Source: Candidatus Tenderia electrophaga
GTDB taxonomy: Bacteria > Pseudomonadota > Gammaproteobacteria > Tenderiales > Tenderiaceae
Length of the DNA: 64,000 nucleotides
Direction: 5' to 3'
Assembly: GCA_001447805.1 (NCBI GenBank)
Contig: CP013099.1
Coordinates: 3,047,181-3,111,180, forward strand
Positions 15,672 through 26,465 of this stretch are shown here, piece after piece (positions within the stretch are counted from its first letter, which is position 1; each line of letters starts with the position of its first letter). Position numbers and translations under genes: made by a program. Below the pieces are notes generated by a model that saw only the letters and a program-made list of their open reading frames with translations, did no database searches and had not been told where the DNA came from.

Positions 15672-16094
15672 CTAGAACGGCTGTACCACCGCCAAAATCA
15701 CCACAGCAATCAGAATCAGCACCGGAAACTCGTTGAACCAGCGGTAAAACACGTGGCCGCGTTGGTTGCGGTCGTGCTTGAAGTCGGCCACCAGCTTGCC
15801 GCACCAGACGTGGTAGGCGATCAGAAGCACCACCAGGGTCATCTTGGCGTGGAACCAGCCGCCGCTGTTCAGTCCCGCGCCGTAGCCGAAAATCAGCCAC
15901 AGGCCGAAAATCGTGGTCAGAACCCCGCCCGGCGTCATGATGCCGTAGAACAGCTTGCGCTCCATGACCTTGAAACGCTCGTTGCTGATCGAATCATCGC
16001 TCATGGCGTGATACACGAACAGTCGCGGCAAATAGAACAGCCCGGCGAACCAGGTGACCATGAAGATGATGTGAAACGCCTTTACCCACAGCAT
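15672..16094 (-). CDS. hemJ: Protoporphyrinogen IX oxidase HemJ (CopD-like)
   Basis: 140 residues from ATG 16094 (a longer frame exists upstream, but this start matches the family: 'MLWVKAFHIIFMVTWFAGLFYLPRLFVYH'). Four membrane helices. It carries the conserved heme-ligand His in 'KAFHII' and the invariant 'RKLFYGIMTPGGVLT' and 'WFHAKMTLV' segments. It catalyses the penultimate step of heme synthesis. The hemE gene is also in this window (58.1 kb) but in another operon. Confidence 0.92.
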   Translation of the reverse strand: MLWVKAFHIIFMVTWFAGLFYLPRLFVYHAMSDDSISNERFKVMERKLFYGIMTPGGVLTTIFGLWLIFGYGAGLNSGGWFHAKMTLVVLLIAYHVWCGKLVADFKHDRNQRGHVFYRWFNEFPVLILIAVVILAVVQPF

Positions 16095-16173
16095 GCGAAA
16101 TTCCCTGTCGTTGGATGAGTCAGGGGGCATGTGTATCACAGCCACGGCCGCCGGCGCCAGTATTCCGCGCCGA

Positions 16174-17913
16174 TTACTGGGTGTTGATGTAGTGGCTGCC
16201 CGAGTAGCGGTAGTGTTCTTCGATGTTTTCGCGCGTCACCACGCCGTACACCGCTTGGTCGGCGGGCGTCGACTGGTCCACCACGTAAAGGGCGTCGGCG
16301 CCGTCCCGTTCCAGCAATTCCAGCCCCTCCTGCAGCGTGGCGCGCAGGTCGATGGGGCTGATACTGCGGCGCTTGGCCGGAATTTCGTTGAGATCGATCA
16401 TGTCGTATTCGCGGCTTTGCAGATGACGCGCCAGTTCGGCGCCGGGCAGGATGAAGGGGCGTTCCGTCTCGGTCACCAGCAGCCACTGGGGATGCTGACG
16501 CAGCAGCTCGTCGGCCTGCTCGCGTTCCAGCTGCGCCGGGCTGCGGGTGATATCGCGCTTCATGGCGTTGGCGATGCCGACCCGGCGCAGGAATTGGACC
16601 ACCGGATCGTCGTGATACACCAGGCCGAGCGCCCGCATCTGGCTGAGGAACACCGACTCCTTGCCGAATAACTGGCTGCTGATCAGGCTGGCGCTGACCA
16701 CGGCCAACATGCCCGGCAGGATGATATTGGGGTTGGCGGTCAGCTCCAACAGGGCGATCAGGGCTGCCAGCGGCGCCTGCAGGGTCGCACCCATCATGGC
16801 ATAGAGGGCCGGATTGGAGACCATGTCGGGGCTCAGCAGGGCGGCGATCATGCCGCAGGCGGCACCGGCGCAGGCGCCGATCACCAGGGTCGGGCCGATC
16901 AGCCCGCCGGGCAGGCCCAGCCCCAGGCCGACCGTGGTGGCGAGGATCTTGACGGCCGTGATGAGCAATAGCAGACCGAGGCCGATTTCGCCCAGCAGGG
17001 CGGCGTTGACCGTGTCGTAGCCCAGGCTCATCACCTGCGGCACCAATACGGCGCACAGGCCCACGGCCAGCCCGGCCAGGGTGGTGCGCTGCCACAGCGG
17101 CCGTTGCTTGGCACGGCCGGAGAAGAATTGCAGGGTGTGCGTGAACCCGGCCGCCAGGCAACCGATGAACAGCCCGGTAATGAGCACATAGGGCAACTCG
17201 CCGAGGGAGCCGAGTTGCAGGGCGGGTACGGAAAAGGCGGGCTCGGGGCCGTAGACCCAATGGCTCAGGGCGGTGGCGGTGACCGCGGCCAGGATCAGGG
17301 GAATGAAACCGGCCAGGGTGTATTCCATTAGCACCACCTCCATGGCGAAGATCACCCCCGCCAGCGGCGTGTTGAAGGAGGCGGCGATGGCGGCGGCGAT
17401 GCCGCAGGCCACCAGGGTGCGGGTGCTGTTATTGGGCAGGTGCAGCCATTGGCCCAGGCGACTGCCGCTGGTGGCGCCGAGGTGGATCGCCGGCCCCTCG
17501 CGTCCCACCGAGTGACCGCAGATGATCGAAATGGCGGCGCCGAGGAACTGCATCACCGCATTGCCGGTGGGCAGGTTGGCCTGGTGATAGGCCAGCCGCT
17601 CCATGGCGTGGATTACGCCGACGGTGCGGTGTTTCTTGTCCACCGCGTGAAACAGCAGGCCGATCAACAGGCCGCCGGCGAGGGGCAGACCCAGGCGCCA
17701 GGTCCAGCTCAGGGCCTCATAGTTCTCGGCGTCGGCATTGGGGAGAAAGCTGACCTGAACCGCTTCGATCAGCAGCCGGAAGGCGATGATCACCCCGCCG
17801 GCGAGCAGGCCCACCAGCACGCTGAGGAGGGCGAGATGGGTCAGTTTGTCCATCGTCGCCATGCGCATGTGAAAGCTCTGGCGGCGTTGCTGCGGCGGCT
17901 GCGGTGGTTTCAT
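16174..17913 (-). CDS. ClC-type chloride channel/antiporter with CBS domains
   Basis: 579 residues. The ClC fold of about ten helices contains 'GHSVGREGPAIHLGA' (selectivity-filter GREGP), 'FNTPLAGVIFAMEV' and 'GLGLGLPGGLIGPTLVIGA'. Two CBS motifs occupy residues about 440-579 ('EREQADELLRQHPQWLLVTETERPF', 'ISPIDLRATLQEGLELLERDGADALYVVDQ'). The gating/proton glutamate is the Glu of GREGP. It moves chloride across the inner membrane, by channel or H+ exchange. The start at 17913 gives a 15-residue polar leader; ATG at 17868 is an alternative. Confidence 0.92.
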   Translation of the reverse strand: MKPPQPPQQRRQSFHMRMATMDKLTHLALLSVLVGLLAGGVIIAFRLLIEAVQVSFLPNADAENYEALSWTWRLGLPLAGGLLIGLLFHAVDKKHRTVGVIHAMERLAYHQANLPTGNAVMQFLGAAISIICGHSVGREGPAIHLGATSGSRLGQWLHLPNNSTRTLVACGIAAAIAASFNTPLAGVIFAMEVVLMEYTLAGFIPLILAAVTATALSHWVYGPEPAFSVPALQLGSLGELPYVLITGLFIGCLAAGFTHTLQFFSGRAKQRPLWQRTTLAGLAVGLCAVLVPQVMSLGYDTVNAALLGEIGLGLLLLITAVKILATTVGLGLGLPGGLIGPTLVIGACAGAACGMIAALLSPDMVSNPALYAMMGATLQAPLAALIALLELTANPNIILPGMLAVVSASLISSQLFGKESVFLSQMRALGLVYHDDPVVQFLRRVGIANAMKRDITRSPAQLEREQADELLRQHPQWLLVTETERPFILPGAELARHLQSREYDMIDLNEIPAKRRSISPIDLRATLQEGLELLERDGADALYVVDQSTPADQAVYGVVTRENIEEHYRYSGSHYINTQ

Positions 17914-17996
17914 CGTGATAAAAAACTGTTCGTGGTACGGCTAACTTAACAGCTTTTAAGGGACGCTGTCGGCGCGCCCGTCGTGAGTGTGGTGCT

Positions 17997-19097
17997 TCAG
18001 CCCGCCTCTTGGGTCAGTTCAACAGCACTGTCCAGGCTGGGCAGGCCGCCCTTGAGCACGCTCACTTCAAGGCCGTATTGGCTGAGGATGAAGGCGGCGG
18101 CCGAGCTGCGCCGACCGGTCTGGCAGTAGCAGATATAACGCGCGTTGTCATCCAGGCTTTGGGCGCGGCGGTGGGCCTCGTTGAGCGGGATGTTGATGGC
18201 GCCCTGCAAATGGCCCTGGTTGAAATCGGCGGGGCTGCGCACGTCGACCCAGACCGCACCCTGCTCGATCTGCGCCATGGCCTGGTCGTAGTCGATCCAG
18301 TGTTGCACCGGGTCCTGCATCAGTTTGAGAAAGTTTTCCTTGTTCAGGCGCAGCAGGATGCCGTCGGTCTGCATGGAGACGGTGGCGTTGCGCGGGCTGT
18401 CGGAGATCAGCGCCGCCTCGCCGAAGCTGGAGCCCTCGCCCAGGTGGGCCATTTCGACCGAGTCCTCGGTATCTTCGTCGTCATCCACCATGCGCGTCAC
18501 CAGGGCCTCGCCCTGTTCGATGACATAGAAATAATCACCCTCATCGCCCTGGCGGATCACCACTTCGCCGGCGTTCATGCGGATCGGTTCCATCTTTTCC
18601 AGCAGCAGATCGATATTGGCCGCTGGCAGTTTGCGGAAGTTGGGTGAGTGTTGCATCTTGTTTTTCAGGCCGCTGGTGTCGATGTTGATAATGTCATCGC
18701 CGCTCATAATCACTTCCTCCGTGTCGGAGGAGGCGCTCTCGGCCCAAGTCAGCATGGTGTCCACCAGATCGTTGTCGCAGCGGATATAGAGGATGGGCGT
18801 TACCGCCACGGCGCTGCTGCGGCGCGGACTGTGTTGGGTCAGGGGCTCACGGCTTTGCGGCGTGCCGCTCTTGATCAGGTAGGGCTCGGCGGCGGCGGGG
18901 CGGATTTCCACCTCGCCCTCGATCAGGTAGATCAGGTCGCTGTCCGTATCGCCCTCTTTGAATAAGGTCTTGCCGGCCAACAGGGCGTGTTCCTGGGTCT
19001 GCGCGGCGAGCTCGCTGATCTGCTCGACCAGCAGCGAATTGATGGGATTCAGACGCGCCAGCGCACTTATGGAGACCCCGGTGTTGCTGCCGTTCAT
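17997..19097 (-). CDS. Double cyclic-nucleotide-binding domain protein with C-terminal rhodanese
   Basis: 366 residues. The first cNMP-like domain (about 17-110) has a partly degenerate phosphate-binding loop. The second (about 145-260) shows 'VVIRQGDEGDYFYVIEQGEALV' and 'GEGSSFGEAALISDSPRNATV', close to the cAMP-binding cassette consensus with GEAAL and an Arg. A rhodanese domain follows (270-366, 'VWVDVRSPADFNQGHLQGAINIPL') with active-site Cys in 'YCQTGRRSSAAA'. It has no DNA-binding domain or signal peptide, so it is probably a cytoplasmic sensor or sulfur-handling protein. It is divergent from the large oxidoreductase at 19264. Confidence 0.88.
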   Translation of the reverse strand: MNGSNTGVSISALARLNPINSLLVEQISELAAQTQEHALLAGKTLFKEGDTDSDLIYLIEGEVEIRPAAAEPYLIKSGTPQSREPLTQHSPRRSSAVAVTPILYIRCDNDLVDTMLTWAESASSDTEEVIMSGDDIINIDTSGLKNKMQHSPNFRKLPAANIDLLLEKMEPIRMNAGEVVIRQGDEGDYFYVIEQGEALVTRMVDDDEDTEDSVEMAHLGEGSSFGEAALISDSPRNATVSMQTDGILLRLNKENFLKLMQDPVQHWIDYDQAMAQIEQGAVWVDVRSPADFNQGHLQGAINIPLNEAHRRAQSLDDNARYICYCQTGRRSSAAAFILSQYGLEVSVLKGGLPSLDSAVELTQEAG

Positions 19098-19263
19098 ATC
19101 ATCCGCATCCTTATTCGTATTGCTGGCCAGTCAGGCGTGGAATTGATGGTGATTTCGGTTGTCATAGAAATACCATGGGCAGCGGGCCGTTAATCCAAGT
19201 CCTTAGCCATGTTAGAATTATCCACCTTTCTATAACTCACTATCTCTATCGGCCAATTTATTT

Positions 19264-22200
19264 ATGATATTAGAGTCTCGCCGCCGCTTGCGCGAAATCC
19301 CCTACAATTACACATCTTTTTCCGACCGCGAAATCGTCATCCGCTATCTGGGCGAAGGGATGTGGGAGGTGCTCAACGAGCTGCGCGGCTCGCGCCGCAC
19401 CGGCCGTTCGGCGCGCATGCTGTTCGAGGTGCTGGGGGATATGTGGGTCATCGATCGCAACCCTTTTATTCAGGATGATTTGATCGAAAACCCCAAGCGC
19501 TGGCAGTCGCTGACCCATGCCCTGCACCACCGTCTCGACCAGATTGTGTTGCGCGCCGAGGGCAACGCGCTGGCCCTGCAGTTGGTGGAAAGGGCGCGCC
19601 AGGCGGTGGCAAAATTCGAACACTGGCTGCCGCAACAGGCCGAGCTGCGCGCTCAGGCCTTCAAGCGCCTGAGCAAGATTACGCGCAAGGACAATATTCA
19701 GTTCGATGGTCTGGCGCGCGTCTCCCACGTCACCGATGCCACCGACTGGCGCGTGGAATATCCCTTCGTGGTCATCAATCCCGACACCGAAGAAGAGATG
19801 GCCCATATCGTCAAGGCCTGCATCGAACTGGGCCTGACCATCATCCCGCGCGGCGGCGGCACCGGCTACACCGGCGGCGCCGTGCCGCTGCACGCCGAGA
19901 CGGCGGTGATCAACACCGAAAAACTGGAAGGCCTGTCCCAAGTGGAAATGCGCCAGCTCGAAGGCGTGGACGCGCCGGTGGCGACGGTGCGCGCCGAGGC
20001 CGGCGTGGTGACCAAGCGCGTCGCCGAGCGCGCCTACGCCAACGGTTATGTCTTCGCCGTCGACCCGACTTCGCAGGACGCCTCCACCATCGGCGGCAAC
20101 ATCGCCATGAACGCCGGCGGCAAGAAGGCGGTGCTGTGGGGCACCACCATCGATAATCTGGTCTCCTGGCGCATGGTCATGCCCGACGCCAAGTGGCTGG
20201 AGGTGGAGCGCATTCATCACAACCTGGGCAAGATCCATGACCAGGAAGAGGTCCAGTTTCGCGTCACCCGCTTTGAAGCCGACGGCAAGACCAAGGTGGG
20301 CGTGCCCGAGATGATCGTCATGCCCGGTCAGGCATTTCGTAAACTGGGTCTGGGCAAGGACGTCACCGATAAGTTTTTGGGTGGCCTGCCCGGCGTGCAG
20401 AAGGAGGGCTGCGACGGCCTGATCACCTCGGGTGTGTTCATCCTGCACCAAGAGCCCAAGTTTATTCGCACCGTGTGTCTGGAGTTTTTCGGTTCCGATC
20501 TGCGCCGCGCCGTGCCCGCCATCGTCGAGACCAAGGATTATCTGGACCAGCACGAGGGGGTCATGCTCTCCGGCCTGGAACACCTGGACGAACGTTACGT
20601 GCGCGCCGTCAAGTACAGCACCAAGGCGCCGCGCCGCGACCGCCCCAAGATGGTGTTGCTCATCGATGTGGCCGGCGATGAGGAACAGGTCGTGGCCGAT
20701 GCCGCCTCGCACGTGGTGCGCCTGGCCAATGCCCGCGGCGCCGAGGGTTTTGTGGCCGTCAGTCCCGAGGCGCGTAAGCGCTTCTGGGCCGACCGTTCGC
20801 GCACGGCCGCCATCGCCGCCCACACCAATGCCTTCAAGATCAACGAGGACGTGGTGATCCCGCTGGCGCGCCTGGCCGATTACAACGAGGGCATCGAGCG
20901 CATCAACATCGAGTACTCCACCCAGAACAAGCTGCGCATGATCGCAGCGGTGAAGGAGTACCTCTCCGGTGAGGTGAGCGAACGACGCCTGCCGGGCGAA
21001 TACGAGGACAGCGACGAGGCCGACCAGATCTTCGCCGCCAAGCGTCAGGCCGCGCTGGAGCATTTGACTGCGGTGGAGTCGCGCTGGCAGCAGACCCTCG
21101 ACGCCTTGGATCAGGCCGCCCTGGATAATAGCCCGCTGCTCGATGATGCCGCGCGTGAGAAGGTGCAGCCCGGCGACACCCTGCTGAATCTGCTGTTGCG
21201 CCGCGACCTGCGCATCTCCTATCGTGGCGAGGTGGAGAAGCCGCTTAAGGAGATCTTCTACGGACGCGACCTGGCCGGCGTCCACGACCGGCTGGACAAG
21301 ATCCACGAGGAGATCCGTTCCAGCCGCCTGTTTGCCGCCACCCACATGCATGCCGGCGACGGCAACGTGCATACCAACATCCCGGTCAACTCCAATGACT
21401 ACCTCATGATGCGTCAGGCCGACGAGATCGTCGACCGGGTGATGCAGCTGGCCACGGATTTGGGCGGGGTGATCTCCGGCGAGCACGGCATCGGCCTGAC
21501 CAAGATCCAGTATATGGGCAAGGACGACATTGGCCGCTTCGTCGACTACAAACACAAGGTCGATCCCGACGGCTGGTTCAACCGCGGCAAGCTGATGCCC
21601 GACTCCGGCCTGGATAACGCCTATACGCCGTCGCTCAGATTGGTGCAGCAAGAGGCGTTGATCCTGGAGGAGAGCGAGCTCGGCGCCCTCAACGAAGACA
21701 TCAAGGACTGCCTGCGCTGCGGCAAGTGCAAACCCGACTGCACCACCCACGTGCCGCGCGCCAACCTGCTCTATTCGCCGCGCAACAAGATCCTGGCCAC
21801 CGGCCTGATCATCGAGGCGTTTTTGTACGAAGAGCAGACCCGGCGCGGCATCTCCGTCCGCCACTTCGACGAGATGAACGATGTGGCCGACCACTGCACC
21901 GTCTGCCACAAGTGTCTCAACCCCTGTCCGGTGAACATCGACTTCGGCGATGTCACCATCCGCATGCGCACCATCCTCAAGGACCGCGCCCAGCGCCGCA
22001 GCAGTCTCAGTACCCAGGCGGCCATGGCCTTTCTCAACGTCACCGATCCCGGCACCATCAAGGCCATGCGCAAGGGCATGATCCAGCTGGGTTACGCGGG
22101 CCAGCGCATGGCCTACAAGGTCGCCAAACAGTTTCGCGGACTGGGCGAGAAGAAACGCCCGGCCGCCACCACCGGCAAGATGGCGATGAAGGAAGAGATT

Positions 22201-23118
22201 ATCAATTTCGTCAAGAAGCCCATGCCCGCCGGCCTGCCCATGCAGACCATGCGCGCCATGTTGGGTGTGGAAGACAATAAGGTGGTCCCTATCCTGCGCG
22301 ATCCGGCCAAGGTCACCGACGACAGCGACGCGCTGTTCTACTTTCCGGGTTGCGGCTCCGAGCGCCTGTTCAGTGAGATCGGTCTGGCCACCCTGGCCAT
22401 GCTCTACGACAGCGGTGCCCAGACCGTGCTGCCGCCCGGCTATCTGTGTTGCGGCTATCCGCAGACCTCGGCCGGCGATCGCGCCAAGGGCAACAAGATC
22501 ACCACCGACAACCGGGTGCTGTTCCACCGTGTCGCCAACACGCTCAACTACCTCGACATCAAGACGGTGATCGTCTCCTGCGGTACCTGCATGGATCAGC
22601 TGCTGAAATACGAGTTCGAGAAGATCTTCCCCGGCTGTCGGCTGCTCGACATCCACGAATACATGCTCGAGCAGGGTGTGCGGCTTGAGGGCGTTGAGGG
22701 TACGCAGTATCTTTATCACGATCCCTGTCACACGCCCATGAAGACCCATAACCCCATCAAGGTGGCCTCGACGTTGATGGGGCAGGACGTGCAGCTGTCC
22801 GACCGCTGCTGCGGCGAGGCGGGCACCTTTGCGGTTTCCCGTCCCGACATCGCCACCCAGGTGCGTTTCCGCAAACAGGAGGAACTGCACAAGGGTATAG
22901 AGTCCCTGACCGGTGAACCTAAGGCCGAGGGCGGCAATGTGAAGTTGCTGACCTCCTGCCCCGCCTGTCAGCAGGGCCTGTCACGTTACCGTGAGGACAC
23001 CGGTGTGGAGGCGACCTACATTGTCACTGAGATGGCCGGCAAGCTGTTGGGTGACGGTTGGCAGAGGCGCTTTGTCGAGCGCGCCAAGCAGGGCGGTGTT
23101 GAACGGGTGTTGTTGTAG
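19264..23118 (+). CDS. Large FAD-linked oxidase/Fe-S oxidoreductase (DUF3683 family)
   Basis: 1284 residues. The N-terminal DUF3683 region ('[22 protein letters not shown]', '[20 protein letters not shown]') is followed by a FAD PCMH domain ('[17 protein letters not shown]', '[19 protein letters not shown]') and a lactate/glycolate-oxidase C-terminal domain ('[16 protein letters not shown]', '[10 protein letters not shown]'). Two 4Fe-4S motifs follow ('[11 protein letters not shown]', '[13 protein letters not shown]'), then CCG cysteine-rich domains ('[10 protein letters not shown]', 'CCGYPQ', 'CGTCMDQ', 'CCGEAGTF', 'CPACQQG'). Architecture resembles D-lactate or D-2-hydroxyacid dehydrogenases fused to a heterodisulfide-reductase-like module. 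Substrate unknown. It is monocistronic as far as can be seen. Confidence 0.92.
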   Translation: MILESRRRLREIPYNYTSFSDREIVIRYLGEGMWEVLNELRGSRRTGRSARMLFEVLGDMWVIDRNPFIQDDLIENPKRWQSLTHALHHRLDQIVLRAEGNALALQLVERARQAVAKFEHWLPQQAELRAQAFKRLSKITRKDNIQFDGLARVSHVTDATDWRVEYPFVVINPDTEEEMAHIVKACIELGLTIIPRGGGTGYTGGAVPLHAETAVINTEKLEGLSQVEMRQLEGVDAPVATVRAEAGVVTKRVAERAYANGYVFAVDPTSQDASTIGGNIAMNAGGKKAVLWGTTIDNLVSWRMVMPDAKWLEVERIHHNLGKIHDQEEVQFRVTRFEADGKTKVGVPEMIVMPGQAFRKLGLGKDVTDKFLGGLPGVQKEGCDGLITSGVFILHQEPKFIRTVCLEFFGSDLRRAVPAIVETKDYLDQHEGVMLSGLEHLDERYVRAVKYSTKAPRRDRPKMVLLIDVAGDEEQVVADAASHVVRLANARGAEGFVAVSPEARKRFWADRSRTAAIAAHTNAFKINEDVVIPLARLADYNEGIERINIEYSTQNKLRMIAAVKEYLSGEVSERRLPGEYEDSDEADQIFAAKRQAALEHLTAVESRWQQTLDALDQAALDNSPLLDDAAREKVQPGDTLLNLLLRRDLRISYRGEVEKPLKEIFYGRDLAGVHDRLDKIHEEIRSSRLFAATHMHAGDGNVHTNIPVNSNDYLMMRQADEIVDRVMQLATDLGGVISGEHGIGLTKIQYMGKDDIGRFVDYKHKVDPDGWFNRGKLMPDSGLDNAYTPSLRLVQQEALILEESELGALNEDIKDCLRCGKCKPDCTTHVPRANLLYSPRNKILATGLIIEAFLYEEQTRRGISVRHFDEMNDVADHCTVCHKCLNPCPVNIDFGDVTIRMRTILKDRAQRRSSLSTQAAMAFLNVTDPGTIKAMRKGMIQLGYAGQRMAYKVAKQFRGLGEKKRPAATTGKMAMKEEIINFVKKPMPAGLPMQTMRAMLGVEDNKVVPILRDPAKVTDDSDALFYFPGCGSERLFSEIGLATLAMLYDSGAQTVLPPGYLCCGYPQTSAGDRAKGNKITTDNRVLFHRVANTLNYLDIKTVIVSCGTCMDQLLKYEFEKIFPGCRLLDIHEYMLEQGVRLEGVEGTQYLYHDPCHTPMKTHNPIKVASTLMGQDVQLSDRCCGEAGTFAVSRPDIATQVRFRKQEELHKGIESLTGEPKAEGGNVKLLTSCPACQQGLSRYREDTGVEATYIVTEMAGKLLGDGWQRRFVERAKQGGVERVLL

Positions 23119-23185
23119 GGTGCGCACAGCGCACCAGTTTCTTTCGCGGACGGCAATGTAACGCAGAGGTTTTGTATAAATCATT

Positions 23186-23241
23186 CTCTGCGCCTCTGCG
23201 CCTCTGCGCCTCTGCGCCTCTGCGCCTCTGCGCCTCTGCGC
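23186..23241. repeat. 8-bp tandem repeat, seven copies
   Basis: Seven perfect consecutive copies of CTCTGCGC in the short space between the 19264 gene and the chemoreceptor gene. It is non-coding. The flanking sequence has the complementary run ACGCAGAGG at 23162-23170, so the region could fold. Copy number is likely variable. Confidence 0.9.
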
Positions 23242-23306
23242 TCTTTGCGTTTCTTACACCTACCTTGCTATAGCTGCATCAGGGTTATGGCTGCGCTGTG
23301 CGCAGC

Positions 23307-25337
23307 CTACACACTGATCTTGAACTGACTCACCAGCCCCTGTAGCTGGGCTGCCAGTTTGGCCAGCTCTTCGCTTGCCGCAGTCGTCTGCGCTGCACCG
23401 GAGGCGTTGCTCTCCGCCAGGGAATGGATATTGGTGATGTTCTTGTTCATCTCTTCGGCGGTGGCGCTTTGTTCTTCGGCGGCGCTGGCGATCATGGTGT
23501 TCATCTCATTGATGGTGCCCACCGCCTCGGTGATGGCCTTCAGCGCAGCGGCGGCCTGCTGGGCCTGCTCCACACTCTGCTGCGCGGTCTGGGTGCCTTG
23601 GGTCATGGTGCTGACCGCATTGTGGGCACCGCTTTGCAGCTTGGTGATCATCTCCTCGATCTCGGACGTGGACTGCTGGGTACGCGCTGCCAGGGTGCGC
23701 ACCTCGTCGGCTACCACGGCAAAGCCGCGACCCTGTTCACCGGCGCGGGCGGCCTCGATGGCGGCGTTCAACGCCAACAGGTTGGTCTGGTCGGCGATGT
23801 CCTTGATGACGTCGAGGATGGTGCCGATGTTTTCGCTTTCCTGCGCCAGGCCTTGAATCACGCCGGCGGCGTTGCCGACCTCGCCGGCTAAGCGATCGAT
23901 AGTGCTGCTGGCGCCCTGTACCACCGTGAGACCGTTTTGCGCCTCGTTGTTGGCGGCGCTGGCGGCGTTGGCCGCGTTGCCGGCGTTGTTGGCCACCTCG
24001 GTGACTGTCGCCGACATCTCGTTCATGGCGGTGGCCACTTGATCGGTTTCGCGGCTTTGCTGTTCGATGTTGCCCGCGGTTTCATTGGCCACCGCCGAGA
24101 CTTCCTCGGTGGCACTGGCCAGTTGATTGGCGGAGTTGATGATGCTCTTGATCAGTTCTTCGATATGGCCGGCCATGTCATTGAAGTTGGTGGCGATCTC
24201 CTGCATCTCATCGCGGCTGTTGAGCCGGGCGCGGGCGGTCAGGTCGCCCTTGGCCATGGCCTGGGCGGCGGCGCGGATCTGGTCCGCCCCGGTGTGCACC
24301 GAAAAATAAAGGCCGGTGAAGAGATAAGCAACCACCAGCAATACCGAGACGACGATGGCGATGGCGATAATCTCCTGCCGGATGTAGGCGTCGACACGTT
24401 CGGCAAGCAGGTCGTCCATCACGGGCAGGGCCTTGTCGAACAGCTCGAAGGCATTATCGATGGCCTTGGTGCTGGCGTTGAACACCGCGCCGCTATCCAC
24501 GGTGATGTTTTCCGTGTCGAGAAGCTCGCGCGTCAATAGGTTTTCGAGGGTGTCGATGGCGTGGTCGTTCTCGTCGATGAACTGCTTCAAGGCGGCGGCG
24601 ACATCGGGATTGTGGTCCATGGCAGACTCGAGACCGGCATCAAGGCTGTTGTTGTTGGCGTTGATGCGATCCACCAGTACCGACAGGCGCACCGCCTCCT
24701 TTTGCCCGATTTGACCCTGGGCGGCAATACTGGAGCCGAGGGCGCGCGATTGTCCCATGGCCTCGGTCAGCAGCGGTAGCTTGCTGACCAGGGCATCGCC
24801 CAGATAATAGGTGTCCAGTTCCGGGTCGAGCGTGATCTCGGATTTGTCTGCGATATGCATCAGCAGCGCCAACAGGTCGCTGATCATTTGCGTGTGGGCG
24901 CGGATGCTGTCCGCGGCCTGCATGTGCAGCGAATTGTTCTTGATGTTATGCCACTGCGCCTGGATATCGCTGACCATTCCGGTCGTGGCCAATGCCGTGC
25001 CCAGCGCCTTGTCGGTCGCCGTCAATAATTCGAACGCGGCATCTGCATCCTCACGCTTCTGCGTGATTCTGGATTTAAAACCAACATCGCCGTTGAGATA
25101 GGCCGCGGTCATGCCGCGGTGTTGTTGGATCTGGGCGATCAGTGGGCGTACGTTCTTGATGTAGCTGAGGCCGTTACGTTCGTTCTTGAAAAGCTTGATT
25201 TCGTCATTGACGTTTGCGATGAGCAGGTAGCTGAGCGTGATCAGCGGGATCATGATCAAGACGAAGATTACGGTGAACTTCACCGGATAGCGGAAGCGAT
25301 CCATCAAGGCGGTAGCGGGGTTGAATAGTTTTTTCAT
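23307..25337 (-). CDS. Methyl-accepting chemotaxis protein
   Basis: 676 residues: a membrane helix at about 20-40, a periplasmic helical sensor region (about 41-330) with '[15 protein letters not shown]', which resembles the start of nitrate/nitrite-sensing (NIT-like) four-helix domains, and a second helix at about 330-352. A HAMP domain (to about 400) precedes the long coiled-coil signalling domain with the invariant hairpin tip '[34 protein letters not shown]'. It would report a periplasmic ligand to CheA/CheW, but no che gene is nearby. Ligand unknown. Confidence 0.94.
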   Translation of the reverse strand: MKKLFNPATALMDRFRYPVKFTVIFVLIMIPLITLSYLLIANVNDEIKLFKNERNGLSYIKNVRPLIAQIQQHRGMTAAYLNGDVGFKSRITQKREDADAAFELLTATDKALGTALATTGMVSDIQAQWHNIKNNSLHMQAADSIRAHTQMISDLLALLMHIADKSEITLDPELDTYYLGDALVSKLPLLTEAMGQSRALGSSIAAQGQIGQKEAVRLSVLVDRINANNNSLDAGLESAMDHNPDVAAALKQFIDENDHAIDTLENLLTRELLDTENITVDSGAVFNASTKAIDNAFELFDKALPVMDDLLAERVDAYIRQEIIAIAIVVSVLLVVAYLFTGLYFSVHTGADQIRAAAQAMAKGDLTARARLNSRDEMQEIATNFNDMAGHIEELIKSIINSANQLASATEEVSAVANETAGNIEQQSRETDQVATAMNEMSATVTEVANNAGNAANAASAANNEAQNGLTVVQGASSTIDRLAGEVGNAAGVIQGLAQESENIGTILDVIKDIADQTNLLALNAAIEAARAGEQGRGFAVVADEVRTLAARTQQSTSEIEEMITKLQSGAHNAVSTMTQGTQTAQQSVEQAQQAAAALKAITEAVGTINEMNTMIASAAEEQSATAEEMNKNITNIHSLAESNASGAAQTTAASEELAKLAAQLQGLVSQFKISV

Positions 25338-25480
25338 TGTGAGGTCTCGTCCGTCTTATGCAGGCGCTGATTCATGAGTATGGAATATGCCAACAGATAT
25401 CGGCGGCCGCCGCGGCAGGCTTTAGCGACATGCCCTTTTGCTTGCTACACGTGCCTGGACAGAATTGATAGAGCGGGCGT

Positions 25481-26461
25481 TTAACTCGGCGGCAGGAAGT
25501 TGATGGGGAAGTCGATGCTGGTGGTTTCCACATCCTTGGCGCCGAAGTTGATGCGCTTGATGCGCAGCGCCAGTTTGCGTTCCAGGGCCTCATCGTTGAG
25601 CTCCGATTCCAACACGGTGCATTCGGACACCGAGCCGTCAGGCTGGATGACGATGCGGAACAACACCTTACCCTGCAGGAACGGATTTTTGCGCAGGGCA
25701 CGTTGATAAATACTGTCGATGGCGCTGTAGTTGGCCATCATGGTCTTCTTGATCTCGTCTTCGGAGCGACCGCGAGCGTCCTGAGGCGCGCCGGTGGCTA
25801 CTTCGATTTCCTCGATCTCGCTGTCGACCTGGGTGGTCTGGCGGCCGGTCAGTTCGTTGTCGCTGGCGTTGCGGCTGAACCCGGAGGTATCGATGCCGCC
25901 GCTGCCCTTGCCGGCCTTGGCGGTGAGTACCGAGCGGGCCTGGGCGCGCTCGCTGGTCCCCTCGGTCTGCAGCGGCTTGGTGGCCTGCTTGAGGTCTTCC
26001 ACGGGCTTGGATTCGCGCAGGTCGGCGAGCATGTCCTTCATGGCCAGCACGCCGGTACTGGCGGCCTTCTGGCGGATTTCCTCGACGCTGCGTTTGGGCT
26101 TGGGCTCGGGTTTCGGCTCTGGCTTAGGCTCGGGTTTCGGTTCTGGTTTCGGTTCTGGTTTCGGTTCCGGCTTGGGCTCCGGTTTCGGTTCCTCGACCTT
26201 GGGCTTTTCCGGTTCTACCGGTTTGGGGGGTTCCACCTTGGGCGGCTCGACCTTTTTCTTTTCCAGTAGCATCTTGGCCAGCCGCGGCGGGATCTTCTCG
26301 GCTTCGACCCGGTCACGTTCGGGCAGGTCGATGAAGGGAAAGATGAAGCTCATGATCAGCGCCAGCACCAGACAGACGACGACGATAATACGGAAACGCC
26401 GTTCCACCTCGGGGGAGGCGGACCAGGGCAGGGCCAGGTTGTAAGGTAAAACTGCTTTCAC
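25481..26461 (-). CDS. TonB-like protein with AgmX/PglI C-terminal domain
   Basis: About 326 residues from GTG 26461 ('MKAVLPYNLALPW'; a GTG at 26482 overlapping exbD is an alternative). One membrane helix ('FRIIVVVCLVLALIMSFIFPFI') is followed by a Pro/Lys/Glu spacer of repeated PKPEPKPE units (about 85-125). The C-terminal domain is 'IDSIYQRALRKNPFLQGKVLFRIVIQPDGSVSECTVLESELNDEALERKL'. This AgmX/PglI type is TonB-like, with proteins of this kind linked to ExbB/ExbD motors in gliding bacteria. It lies directly downstream of two exbD and one exbB genes, so it should transmit motor force to the envelope proteins of the same operon. Confidence 0.88.
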   Translation of the reverse strand: MKAVLPYNLALPWSASPEVERRFRIIVVVCLVLALIMSFIFPFIDLPERDRVEAEKIPPRLAKMLLEKKKVEPPKVEPPKPVEPEKPKVEEPKPEPKPEPKPEPKPEPKPEPKPEPKPEPKPKRSVEEIRQKAASTGVLAMKDMLADLRESKPVEDLKQATKPLQTEGTSERAQARSVLTAKAGKGSGGIDTSGFSRNASDNELTGRQTTQVDSEIEEIEVATGAPQDARGRSEDEIKKTMMANYSAIDSIYQRALRKNPFLQGKVLFRIVIQPDGSVSECTVLESELNDEALERKLALRIKRINFGAKDVETTSIDFPINFLPPS

Positions 26462-26465
26462 TGAA

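Noticed and set aside
19270-22890. A 1206-codon minus-strand open frame opposite the large oxidoreductase gene
   Set aside because: It is a GC-bias shadow of the 19264 gene. The product is rich in His, Gly, Val and Asp without domain structure, while the plus-strand frame has clear FAD and Fe-S motifs.
23186-23241. Possible CRISPR or origin iterons
   Set aside because: An 8-bp unit, no spacers, no replication gene adjacent.
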